DNA from: CAYTRP01 sp964625145
GTDB taxonomy: Bacteria; Sumerlaeota; Sumerlaeia; SLMS01; JAHLLQ01
DNA length: 21,663 nucleotides
NCBI GenBank assembly: GCA_964625145.1
Contig: CAZVAQ010000049.1
Location: forward strand, 1-21,663
Direction of reading: 5' to 3'
Part shown: piece after piece, positions 14,506-21,663 of the stretch
Layout of the letters: every line of letters begins with the position of its first letter
Numbering within the stretch: position 1 is the stretch's first letter
The notes under the pieces: model-generated
The model's input: the letters and a program-made list of their open reading frames with translations, nothing else
The model's database searches: none
Told to the model about the DNA's origin: nothing
Translations under genes and position numbers: made by a program

Positions 14506-16541
14506 ACGGCGGACTTCCTCCGGTTAATGCGCACGATGCCCGTTCCGATGGCGATGGCGGTGACGAGGGCGGGAATCAGCGCGACGTTGAGCCAGCGCAG
14601 GCGATTGCCAAGGCGGTCGACCTCGCGGTTGAGTTCGCGGCGCACATCGCGCAGCTCCTTGCGGGTCTGGACCATTTCCTCGCGGGCCTTGCGTTGCAGC
14701 TCGGCGACCTCGCCGATGGCGTCGACGCCCTGCTCACCGGTCTGCTTGGCGATTTGGTTGAGCTCCTGCTGCAACTCTTCCAAGCGCTCCTCCAGGCGAC
14801 GCTCACGGTCCTGGTATTGCTCCTGTGCTTCCTTGGCGATCTCCTGCACGCGTGTGAATGGGCGGTTCATCGTGCCGCGCGAGCGAATGCTGATCAGCTC
14901 GGAGCTGCCCGCCAGATTTTCCACCGCGTTAAGGAGGAACGACCCGTTCCCCGCGCGCGGCGTGGCGATGCGTTGGCCCAGGATGTTGACCGTCTGCACC
15001 CAGAACGGGTCGGCCAGCATGTCAACATCGGCGACGACGATGACGTTGATGTCACCCTTGGATTGGGCCAGGTGGCTCTCGGGGATCTCGCGGGCGGGTT
15101 CTGCCTCCGCCTCTTCGCCATTGGCTGCCTCGATCAAAGCTTCCTCTGCCTCGGAGCCGGGCTCGGGATCCGCGCCACCGGGGAAGTTGAAGGGCATGTT
15201 CATGCCAGGTGGCGTCTGGCTCGGGTCGAAGAACTCTTCCCGCTCCGGCGGGCCATCAGGATAAGCCGTGCTGGCGCGGCCGGTGATGCGCGCGGCCAGC
15301 ATGAGCTTCTTGTCCAGCGACACGAAGTTCTGCAGCAACTCCTGCGGCTTGGGCTGGATGCGGATGTCCTCCACATTGATGTGCATGGATTCGGGAGAGG
15401 TTTCGATGAGCGGCGTGATGGTCAGGCCCTCCACACTCTCCAGCCGCTCCAGGATGCCGGCGCTTCCCAAGGTGAGGATTTGCAGGTCACCGGTGACGAC
15501 GTCCTCGGAATTGAGTGCTTCGGGTGTCAGGCTCAGGTAGGCGACATAGTTGGTCGGTTGCGGGACGCCGCGTTGATCGCGCATGGTGACCATCGTGGCA
15601 TATTTGCGATCGCCGGCGACGACCTTGTCGGCCAGGCGCAGGCCCCACTTGCCCAGCAGCGGCTCCAGGTTGCTGTCGCGCGGCGCGAACAGAGCGGCCA
15701 TCGGGTTTCCGGGTTCCTGGCGCGGAATCTCCGCCTCCGCGTGTGGATCGACAAAGGCAATGGTGTGCCCGCCGCCGAGGACGAACTGGTCGATGGCGTA
15801 AAGCGTCTGCGCGGGGAGCTGCTTGGGGTGCACGACGAGGAGGACGTCGACATCCTCATCGACTTCATCGATGTCGCGGCCCAGGTCGCGCACGTCGTAC
15901 AGTTGGCGCAGTTGTTCGTAGATGACCCACGGCTCGCGGACTTGCTGGCCGGTGAAGCCGGCCATGGGGTCCTGGTCGCCCTGGATGGGCAGGGTCGTGA
16001 TCAGGCCAAGCACCGGGCGCTTGGGATGGGCGAGATTGTAGATGAGGCGCGAGACGTCGTACTCCAGGAACTCCTCGCGCTCGGGGGCGAAGAAGGGAAT
16101 GACCTCGGTGTTGTCGATGCTGTTCTTGCCGACCAGGCCGAAGAACATCGGTTCGTCCGGACGCATGGCGGGCACGCCCTGCAGTCCTGCCAAGGCGGCC
16201 TCGTCCTCCTGCTCGGAGAACGGCTCGGGATCAATGAACTCGAGCTGCAACTTGTCGCCGGCGATGTTGCGGTATTCCTGCAACATTTCGCGCACGCGCG
16301 TGTGGTAGTTGTTGAAAACCGGAATGTCGCCGCCCACGCGGCGGGTGAAGTAGAGCTGCAGGCGGATGGGCTCTTCCAGGTCGCGCAGGATGGAGCGCGT
16401 GCCTTCGGTGAGCGTGTAGAGCTTCTGCTGAGTGAGGTCGACGCGCGAGCCTTCCAGCAGCTTGGCGCTGATCAAGTTGATGCCGACCAGCAGCACCGCG
16501 GCGATCAGCAGGCCAATCAGGGGAGTGAATTTCTTGTTCAT
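14502..16541 (-). CDS. GldG-family ABC transporter auxiliary protein
   Basis: This 679-residue protein has an N-terminal membrane segment (7-27), a large periplasmic region and a C-terminal membrane segment (about 649-670). The front carries the ABC_transp_aux/GldG pattern: VDLTQQKLYTLTEGT, IRLQLYFT, LEFIDPEPFS, EVIPFFAPEREEFLEYDV and HPKRPVLGLITTLP. An acidic Pro-rich linker lies around 430-500. A long charged coiled coil (about 562-646) precedes the last membrane segment. In Flavobacterium GldG acts with GldA and GldF in gliding; in other phyla the role is unknown. AAGGAT lies eight bases before ATG 16541. The stop overlaps the DUF4340 start, and 310 bp separate the gene from the permease gene upstream. 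Confidence 0.92.
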   Translation of the reverse strand: MNKKFTPLIGLLIAAVLLVGINLISAKLLEGSRVDLTQQKLYTLTEGTRSILRDLEEPIRLQLYFTRRVGGDIPVFNNYHTRVREMLQEYRNIAGDKLQLEFIDPEPFSEQEDEAALAGLQGVPAMRPDEPMFFGLVGKNSIDNTEVIPFFAPEREEFLEYDVSRLIYNLAHPKRPVLGLITTLPIQGDQDPMAGFTGQQVREPWVIYEQLRQLYDVRDLGRDIDEVDEDVDVLLVVHPKQLPAQTLYAIDQFVLGGGHTIAFVDPHAEAEIPRQEPGNPMAALFAPRDSNLEPLLGKWGLRLADKVVAGDRKYATMVTMRDQRGVPQPTNYVAYLSLTPEALNSEDVVTGDLQILTLGSAGILERLESVEGLTITPLIETSPESMHINVEDIRIQPKPQELLQNFVSLDKKLMLAARITGRASTAYPDGPPEREEFFDPSQTPPGMNMPFNFPGGADPEPGSEAEEALIEAANGEEAEAEPAREIPESHLAQSKGDINVIVVADVDMLADPFWVQTVNILGQRIATPRAGNGSFLLNAVENLAGSSELISIRSRGTMNRPFTRVQEIAKEAQEQYQDRERRLEERLEELQQELNQIAKQTGEQGVDAIGEVAELQRKAREEMVQTRKELRDVRRELNREVDRLGNRLRWLNVALIPALVTAIAIGTGIVRINRRKSAV

Positions 16542-16851
16542 CGGGTATCCTTCATGTGAGTCGGAGGATTGCGTGTCAGGGAATTCTCGAGGCAGGCAGG
16601 CACAGGGGTTTCAGCCATCATGGTACGAAACACCGGATGGCTGACACAAGGTTCCAGGCAACCAAGTTTCGGAGAATCAAACAACCAGCCCGCAGGGCGG
16701 CATTCGCTCATCGGCGTGATCGTGGTCGGAGTGGCAGGCTGAGCGGCCGTGGGGACAGCGCGTGGCGAGGAGTGAGAGCACCCCCCGGCCCATTGCCACG
16801 TTGTCACCGCGTGATCAATCATGGAGCACATAGTCCCGTGTGTTGGGCGCC
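16542..16851. other. 310-bp gap inside the ABC operon
   Basis: This separates the permease stop from the GldG-like start, although the genes on either side overlap their partners by four bases. No ORF with a credible start is seen. It contains a 9-bp inverted repeat at 16611-16644 and the GldG ribosome binding site. It may hold a second promoter or an attenuator; no clear -35/-10 pair is visible. Confidence 0.55.
16611..16644. repeat. 9-bp perfect inverted repeat upstream of the GldG-like gene
   Basis: TCAGCCATC (16611-16619) and GATGGCTGA (16636-16644) flank 16 bases. Within the loop GGT and ACC could extend the stem past a small internal loop. It lies about 70 bases before the GldG start. 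No T tract follows on either strand, so an operator or RNA structure is likelier than a terminator. Confidence 0.65.
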
Positions 16852-17592
16852 TCATTGCGCCTTCTTGATGTCGAGCACCAACACGTTCGCGAACAGGAAG
16901 CATCCCATCAGCGAGAGGAAGTACACCAGGTCGCGCAGGTCCAGCACGCCGCGGGTGATGGCATCGAAGCGCACGAGGAAGCTGGAGAAGGTGATGAAGT
17001 TGATGATCGATTCGGGCAGGATCTCCTGCAGCGAGCTCATCTGCCCCACCATGCCGAACAGCACGAAGACCAGGCAGACGACGACGGCGATCACGAAGGC
17101 GATGACCTGGTTCTTCGTGATGGCGGAAATGCACGACCCGATGGCCAGGTACGCGCCGGCCATGAGCAGGCTGCCGATGTAGCTGGCCAGGATGACGCCG
17201 TTGTCCGGCTCGCCCAGGTAGTTCACCGTGATCCACATGGGGAAGGTGAGAACCAGCGCGATGGCTGCGAAGATCCACGCGGCGAGGAACTTGCCGATGA
17301 CCGCCTCGCCGTGCGTGATGGGGAGCGTGAAGAGCAGCTCGATGGTGCCGCTCTTGCGCTCCTCCGCCCACAGGCGCATGGCGATGGCGGGGATCAGGAA
17401 CAGGTACAGCCACGGATGCCAGAAGAAGAAGGCGCCCATGCTGGCCTGACCCACCTGCCAGAAGCCGCTGAGGAACCAGGTGAAGCCGGCGGTCAGCAGC
17501 AGGAAGATGACGATGAAGACGTAGGCCACGGGCGTCGTGAAGTAGCCCTTCAGCTCGCGCTTGAGAATGGCCCAGATCATGGCGGCGTTCAT
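16852..17592 (-). CDS. ABC-2 type permease, GldF-like
   Basis: This 246-residue inner-membrane protein has about six hydrophobic segments (near 20-42, 58-75, 100-125, 135-160, 165-187 and 222-242). The start KRELKGYFTTPVAYVFIVIF is typical of the GldF/ABC-2 permease group, and RLWAEERKSGTIELLFTLPI is the conserved cytoplasmic coupling block. It should pair with the ATPase encoded just upstream, whose stop it overlaps as ATGA (17589-17592). M5 is an alternative start, but the overlap supports M1. Transported substrate unknown. Confidence 0.93.
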   Translation of the reverse strand: MNAAMIWAILKRELKGYFTTPVAYVFIVIFLLLTAGFTWFLSGFWQVGQASMGAFFFWHPWLYLFLIPAIAMRLWAEERKSGTIELLFTLPITHGEAVIGKFLAAWIFAAIALVLTFPMWITVNYLGEPDNGVILASYIGSLLMAGAYLAIGSCISAITKNQVIAFVIAVVVCLVFVLFGMVGQMSSLQEILPESIINFITFSSFLVRFDAITRGVLDLRDLVYFLSLMGCFLFANVLVLDIKKAQ

Positions 17593-18545
17593 TGGTTGCC
17601 TCCCTTGGTGGTGAGCGTGCGGAAGACCTCGTCGAGACGGCCGCGCTCGGTGCGCAGCTCATCGACGCGCCACTTGTTCTCCTCGGCGATGTCGGCGACC
17701 GCACCCAGGAGCGACTTCCCGTTGGTGGGAATCACCACCAGCGTCTGCTTGCCGCCGGGCGGGTTCGGCTCGCGCGTGATGGCCTGCACGCCATTGAGCT
17801 TCTTCAGCGCCTTCTCCGCATCGTCGGCGTTCTTGTTGTCCAGCGTCAACGTCACCGCGTTGTGATAGCGCGACTTTGCCTCCAGCTCCGTCGGCGTGCC
17901 GTCGAAGATGACGGTGCCGCGCGCGATGATGATGGCGCGCGTGCAGACGGCGTCCACCTCCTCCAGGATGTGCGTGGACAGGATGATCGCCTTGTCCTTC
18001 GACATGCGCTGGATCAGGCCGCGGACCTCGTGCTTCTGGTTGGGGTCCAGGCCGTCCGTCGGCTCGTCGAGGATGAGGACCTCGGGATCATGGATGATCG
18101 CCTGGGCGAGGCCGACGCGGCGCTTGTAGCCCTTGGACAAGGTGTCGATGGGCTGGTGCAGCACGTTCTTGATGCCGACAGTTTCGATGACGTAGTCGAG
18201 GCGTTCCTTGCGCCGGGCGCCGGTGAGTCCGCGGACCTCGGCGATGAATTTCAGGAAGCCCTCGGGCGTCATGTCCGGATAGGCCGGCGCGCCCTCGGCC
18301 AAGTAGCCGATCTTCTCGCGGACCTGGCGGGATTGCTCCAGGATGTCGAAGCCGCAGACCTTTGCCCGGCCCGACGTGGGGGCCAGGAAACAGGTCAGCA
18401 TCTTCATGGTGGTGGATTTGCCGGCGCCGTTGGGCCCGAGAAAGCCCAGCACCTCGCCTCGGCGGACCTTGAACGACACGCCGCGGACGGCGTGGATGGG
18501 GCCGAAGCGTTTTTCCAATCGGTCGATCTCGACCATAATGTCCAT
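17589..18545 (-). CDS. ABC transporter ATP-binding protein, GldA-like
   Basis: This 318-residue cytoplasmic ATPase is the first gene of the operon. It has Walker A GPNGAGKST, IGYLAEGAPAYPDMTPEGFL around the Q-loop position, signature LSKGYKRRVGLAQA (an LSGGQ variant typical of GldA and related ABC-2 ATPases), Walker B VLILDEPTDGLDP and the H-loop STHILEEVD. A C-terminal domain of about 100 residues follows the nucleotide-binding domain, as in ABC-2 exporters. ATG 18545 follows AAGGGAA at about ten bases; M4 is a possible start. The operon order ATPase, permease, GldG-like, DUF4340 is the usual one. The substrate is unknown. Confidence 0.95.
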   Translation of the reverse strand: MDIMVEIDRLEKRFGPIHAVRGVSFKVRRGEVLGFLGPNGAGKSTTMKMLTCFLAPTSGRAKVCGFDILEQSRQVREKIGYLAEGAPAYPDMTPEGFLKFIAEVRGLTGARRKERLDYVIETVGIKNVLHQPIDTLSKGYKRRVGLAQAIIHDPEVLILDEPTDGLDPNQKHEVRGLIQRMSKDKAIILSTHILEEVDAVCTRAIIIARGTVIFDGTPTELEAKSRYHNAVTLTLDNKNADDAEKALKKLNGVQAITREPNPPGGKQTLVVIPTNGKSLLGAVADIAEENKWRVDELRTERGRLDEVFRTLTTKGGNQ

Positions 18546-18643
18546 GGGGTGATTCCCTTGGCTGAGTCATGTCCGATCATCAGACCCGGAGGGCTGGCGA
18601 TCAGCTTGGTGGATAACCATGCGCCCCCCAGCGACCGGTCGGG

Positions 18644-18685
18644 CGCGAGTCAAAACTCGCGGCGGAGGGGTACAAGATCTGTACC
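18644..18685 (-). promoter_or_regulatory. Two adjacent hairpins in the presumed gldA-like leader
   Basis: The first pairs CGCGAGT with ACTCGCG around a CAAA loop (18644-18661). The second pairs GGTACA with TGTACC around a five-base loop (18669-18685). They lie 100-140 bases before the ATPase start. They could be leader structures or operator sites; role unknown. Confidence 0.4.
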
Positions 18686-18762
18686 ACCAGAGGAGAGGTC
18701 GGCAGGGGAGGGGGGCGAGGGGGTTAGTTCAATGAAAACAAGGGTTTGGAGCGGGTTTTTGT

Positions 18763-18789
18763 GGCGCCGCCGGCGGGAAACGGCGCGCC
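18763..18789. other. GC-rich bulged hairpin
   Basis: GGCGC-C-GCCG (18763-18772) pairs with CGGC-GCGCC (18781-18789) with one bulged C and an eight-base loop. It lies 85 bases past the stop of the leftward cluster. No T tract follows on the minus strand (ACAAAAA instead), so it is at best a factor-dependent stop. Confidence 0.4.
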
Positions 18790-18873
18790 GGACGGTTGGC
18801 GCGGGTTAACCCACGGTGGGGAGGGGAGTGGGGCAGAATGACGCGGGGGGTGATGTACTGTCAATTTCGGCAA

Positions 18874-19797
18874 TCAGCGATCTATTCTCGCGACCAACCC
18901 ATCCAGGACCTCCGCAAACTCAGCCTCTTCAAGGTACTCGACTTTGATGTCCGTGATCCTGATTTCCGAGATCTCCTTCCCCCCTGCAGTGACCCGGTCG
19001 ATCTCCACCGATGTCGGGAGTCCCAATCCACCGAATCGCTGAAGACCTATGTATCGGAAGCTGTGCTCCTCGTCGTCGTACTCGATCAGGGTCTCACGGA
19101 GCATCAACTCCGGAGGGCCGTCCTCCGAGACGTCGAAGATGGTTAAATCGTGGCCAACGTCGGAATCCCGATGCAGGCGATACGATCCGTCCTCTTGTTC
19201 ATCGAGCAAACCTTTGGCACGGCTGTGCTCTGCAGTTGCGGTGGCGCTCCAGTACGAAAAGGGAGTAAAGTGAATAAGGCCGGATGGCGCGGTATCAAAT
19301 GAAGGAATTTCGTATGAGCTGGCTCGTCCCTCGGAGTCGAAAGAGAGGGAGACCATCACACTTTGGCCGTTTCCCCACGCAGCCTGTATCCCGGTGCGGG
19401 TAAGATTGCTTTTCATGCGAGCGCTGGAATGGTTGCGAAAATGCCAGAAGCTAACACTATGGTCCATCTCGAGAACGACCCAAGGCTCGCCGTCTCTCTC
19501 ACGGAGCGCGCCCTTTAGGGGAATCGGCTCTCCCATCGAGTTGAAGACATTGTGATGCTCCTCCACATAGTACACAACGTCCCCCTGAATATCAGTCACC
19601 TCCAGCGTGTCAGTTCTTTTCCAGGTTGAACGCTTGAGCTCGAAAGTGGTAAGCGTCGGTTGGTTCCAGACTGCGGACGAAGCGGAAAGGATGGTGCGCC
19701 CTTCGGGGGCCCAGCCGTCGTCGGTATCGGCCAACACCGCCACAGGAAAGCAGATAGCTGCCGCAATAGTTGTGAGCACTTGGCTTCGATTTCTCAT
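18874..19797 (-). CDS. Exported protein of unknown function, 307 residues
   Basis: The signal peptide is clear (1-23, ending VAVLA). The mature protein is rich in predicted beta strands, with regular hydrophobic/polar alternation (TLEVTDIQGDVVYYVEEHH, WVVLEMDHSVSFWHF, SVMVSLSFDS). It ends in a charged helix-like tail (VEYLEEAEFAEVLDGLVARI). No Cys is in the mature part and I recognise no family. A beta-rich periplasmic or surface protein is the most that can be said. An upstream in-frame ATG (19896) would add 33 residues lying inside the neighbouring gene; ATG 19797 has CAGGAGAG six bases upstream and begins the signal peptide, so I chose it. It is 19 bp after the cysteine-rich gene, presumably one operon. 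Local GC is low (19561-19620: 29 of 60). Confidence 0.8.
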   Translation of the reverse strand: MRNRSQVLTTIAAAICFPVAVLADTDDGWAPEGRTILSASSAVWNQPTLTTFELKRSTWKRTDTLEVTDIQGDVVYYVEEHHNVFNSMGEPIPLKGALRERDGEPWVVLEMDHSVSFWHFRNHSSARMKSNLTRTGIQAAWGNGQSVMVSLSFDSEGRASSYEIPSFDTAPSGLIHFTPFSYWSATATAEHSRAKGLLDEQEDGSYRLHRDSDVGHDLTIFDVSEDGPPELMLRETLIEYDDEEHSFRYIGLQRFGGLGLPTSVEIDRVTAGGKEISEIRITDIKVEYLEEAEFAEVLDGLVARIDR

Positions 19798-19816
19798 TTG
19801 ACTCTCCTGATTTGGC

Positions 19817-20320
19817 CTACTGAGGTATGCATTCTTCGAACGGGATCGTCCCGCTTGGTTCGATGACACAGGCGCAGCGATAGAGGCCTTCCCCATCCTG
19901 AGCCGGTAAGCACGTCCGTTTGAAAATGTCTCTCACGGAGTCTTGGCAGCACTCTTCTACTCCACTGCATTCTTCAGTAATGTATGCATGGGTCTTGCAC
20001 TTCGGATTTCCGTACCCTACGCTTTCTAGACCAGAGGAGCACTTTGGGTCATCGTCCAAGTATGCACCCCGGCAATGAGGATACCATTGCGTCAGGTTAG
20101 GAGGCGGGTATGTCTCCGGATCCATTTCGTGTCGTATTTCATCCAGCCGTTTGCAATTGTCGCACACACCCACTGAAGTAACCATGAACAGGTGCTCGCA
20201 ATCATCACACGAGGGATTCGGCGGGGGCCCCTTGGGATCTTCACAGTGCGCAACGGAGGTGGCCAATGATCCACAGAAGCAGATGACGAATGATCTCGGT
20301 ATCAGACGCGAAAGCTTCAT
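19817..20320 (-). CDS. Exported cysteine-rich protein of unknown function
   Basis: This 167-residue protein has a signal peptide (1-24, cleavage likely after SVA). Fifteen of about 143 mature residues are cysteine. Two CxxC pairs come first (CDDC, CDNC), then spaced cysteines, a CC pair and CAC near the end. Export suggests disulfides; the CxxC pairs could instead bind metal. It contains acidic and Pro-rich spacers and no repeat. I recognise no family. Its ATG overlaps the stop of the upstream gene as ATGA and has GGAGG seven bases before it, so it is co-translated with the helical-repeat protein. GC is clearly lower than most of the window (19921-19980: 27 of 60). Confidence 0.8.
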   Translation of the reverse strand: MKLSRLIPRSFVICFCGSLATSVAHCEDPKGPPPNPSCDDCEHLFMVTSVGVCDNCKRLDEIRHEMDPETYPPPNLTQWYPHCRGAYLDDDPKCSSGLESVGYGNPKCKTHAYITEECSGVEECCQDSVRDIFKRTCLPAQDGEGLYRCACVIEPSGTIPFEECIPQ

Positions 20321-21585
20321 TGTTCTGCCTCCGAAGAGCCTTGCCTGTACTCCTCACGCTGCGTCTCATATTGATTGAGCAATTCCTGATCATCCAGCCG
20401 TCCCGCAAGCTCTACCAACCAACCCAACGCATGCTCTTTGAAGTCGGGAATTGCCTGCCACCGGTCATTCGGTCCGAAATCCATTTCGAGTACGGCTTCA
20501 AAGCTTTCGAACGCGTCGGCGATCCTATCTCGCCTATAGCAGGCCAATCCCTTGAAGCAAAGTGCCGTCGCGATCTGCCGCTTGGCGCGTGGGTCCTGGC
20601 TGCTGAGGTACGGGTCGACGCGGTTCAGGAACTCGTCAAGGTCACCTTCGTAGTAGAACGTCTCCAGGTACATCAGGTCGATCACCGACAGATCGTCCCA
20701 ATAGACCGGATTCACCAAATGCCGGTTCGCGTCCACGAACGCGCGAACATCAGCGAGTGAGCCCTGGCGTTTGTCCTTCGCCAGTTCCATGATGAGGCCG
20801 GTGCGCTCCTTGATCGCGCGGGCGACCGTGCGCGGGTTGTCGGCGAAGCGCTGTGTTTCGGTGTGCAGGCGGTATGCTTCAAGATGATCGCCTTTCTGAT
20901 GCGCGATCCAGCCAAGCCGCCACATCGACATGATGCGGTGGTTGGCGGCGGCCTTGACGTTTCCATTGGCGACCTGACGAAAAAGATCCCGCGCTTCGGA
21001 AAGATTGCCGTCGAGAAGGAGCAGGATCCCGAGGTTCGTGGCAACGTACCCCGCAAGTACATTGTCTGGCGGCACGGTCTCTCGCGCCTGAACCAGCGCC
21101 GCGCGGTACTGCCCTCGCGTTGCGGGACGATCAAGCTGCTCCAGTTCCGCGTATCCCGGAACACCGGCCGTGTTCTGGTATTCCAACTCGGACGACCGCG
21201 TCACCTCAAGCATGAAGCGCGGTGGAATCAGAGTCAGAGGATCGACGGATTGGCCTGTTCGGGACATACTGCGCGCCGCGCGCGAAGGATGACTGAAACC
21301 TGCCGCAACGTGGCGCGACACTAGCATTGCGTCAGCCATGTTGGAGAAGCCCGGAACGACAGCGACCGTTTGATCGCTCACAACGTGCCGGTAGATCATT
21401 CGCTGTCGGATAGCACTGGGAAGGTTGCTCACTGCGTCCTCCGCCTCAGCCTGCGAATCGGCGGTCAGGACAATGACTTCGTACTCGTTCGATGTTGTGG
21501 TGTCGGCGAACCCCTGGGCGGGGTTCGCAACGTGAAAGGTGAGCAGGATCGCAACCAGCAGCCCGATCAGCGAACTGAGACGCAC
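20317..21585 (-). CDS. Exported helical-repeat (TPR-like) protein
   Basis: This 422-residue protein has a signal peptide (1-25 or slightly longer). A segment with an alpha/beta look follows (EYEVIVLTADSQAEAEDAV; about 33-110). From about 155 to the end are paired amphipathic helices typical of tetratricopeptide repeats (NLGILLLLDGNLSEARDLF, WRLGWIAHQKGDHLEAYRL, CFKGLACYRRDRIADAFESF). TPRs usually scaffold protein contacts. The start is GTG 21585, with no clear Shine-Dalgarno; later starts would damage the signal peptide. It is the first of the three-gene exported operon. The upstream 78 bases are C/G homopolymer-rich, and the promoter is unseen or outside the window. Confidence 0.85.
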   Translation of the reverse strand: MRLSSLIGLLVAILLTFHVANPAQGFADTTTSNEYEVIVLTADSQAEAEDAVSNLPSAIRQRMIYRHVVSDQTVAVVPGFSNMADAMLVSRHVAAGFSHPSRAARSMSRTGQSVDPLTLIPPRFMLEVTRSSELEYQNTAGVPGYAELEQLDRPATRGQYRAALVQARETVPPDNVLAGYVATNLGILLLLDGNLSEARDLFRQVANGNVKAAANHRIMSMWRLGWIAHQKGDHLEAYRLHTETQRFADNPRTVARAIKERTGLIMELAKDKRQGSLADVRAFVDANRHLVNPVYWDDLSVIDLMYLETFYYEGDLDEFLNRVDPYLSSQDPRAKRQIATALCFKGLACYRRDRIADAFESFEAVLEMDFGPNDRWQAIPDFKEHALGWLVELAGRLDDQELLNQYETQREEYRQGSSEAEQ

Positions 21586-21603
21586 CTCAGGGCCACACCG
21601 GCT

Positions 21604-21617
21604 GGGGGGGGGGGGGG
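21604..21617. repeat. G14 homopolymer near the window edge
   Basis: Fourteen consecutive Gs, followed within 50 bases by further G runs (CGGGGCGGGGGGGCGG). It lies just upstream of the exported operon. This could be real or a low-quality contig end; homopolymers of this length are prone to miscalling. Confidence 0.8.
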
Positions 21618-21663
21618 TGGTTTCCGCCCTTTGCGGCGGCTTGGTCGGGGCGGGGGGGCGGAG

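Larger units (their letters stand above)
18546..18873. other. Intergenic region upstream of the ABC operon (328 bp)
   Basis: No supported gene. It holds two short hairpins (18644-18661, 18669-18685), G-rich tracts (about 18704-18723 and 18818-18850) and a bulged 9-bp GC hairpin (18763-18789). It should contain the operon promoter and the transcription end of the upstream three-gene cluster, but neither a clear promoter nor a T-tailed terminator is visible. Confidence 0.55.

Noticed and set aside
14694..16559. 621-codon open frame antisense to the GldG-like gene
   Set aside because: The other strand has a clear family match, a ribosome binding site and operon overlaps; this frame has none of these.

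Overview
The window is about 21.7 kb of GC-rich bacterial DNA with tightly packed genes and sixteen confident coding sequences. LpxA (lipid A synthesis), lipobox lipoproteins, an RlpA homologue and many exported proteins point to a diderm (Gram-negative) bacterium. A GldA/GldF/GldG-type ABC operon with a DUF4340 protein, a golvesin-like domain inserted in an amidase, and a receiver/RsbW-like fusion suit a poorly cultured PVC- or FCB-like phylum. The sequence alone does not fix the taxon. I see no rRNA, tRNA, insertion sequence, integrase, CRISPR array or phage gene.

Layout. 1-7.7 kb, minus strand: an MscS-family channel, Lon protease (TTG start, strong terminator) and a large secreted modular amidase. 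Heptamer microsatellites lie in inverted orientation at both ends of the mscS-lon pair. 8.0-9.5 kb, plus strand: a receiver/anti-sigma-kinase-like ATPase fusion, overlapping by one base an RlpA-like lipoprotein. 9.5-11.3 kb, minus strand: a GT2 glycosyltransferase behind lpxA; its stop codon shares a CTAG with the rlpA stop. 11.5-12.5 kb, plus strand: a PHP-domain hydrolase and a small BamE-like lipoprotein, separated by an 18-bp perfect palindrome. 12.8-13.0 kb: a candidate 72-residue ORF whose end overlaps the terminator of the opposing operon. 13.06-18.5 kb, minus strand: the ABC operon, read as ATPase, permease, a 259-bp gap with a hairpin plus flanks, GldG-like protein, then a DUF4340 protein carrying a C-terminal parvulin-like domain. 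18.9-21.6 kb, minus strand: three exported proteins of unknown function (helical-repeat, cysteine-rich, 307-residue), partly in DNA of clearly lower GC.

How it fits together. Much of the window concerns the cell envelope: a channel, peptidoglycan enzymes, lipid A and glycan synthesis, small lipoproteins, and an ABC machine with large periplasmic partners. The candidates for undescribed biology are the DUF4340-parvulin fusion, in which both usual parvulin histidines appear replaced, and the three-gene exported operon at the right end. All family calls are by reading motifs; no database search was run.
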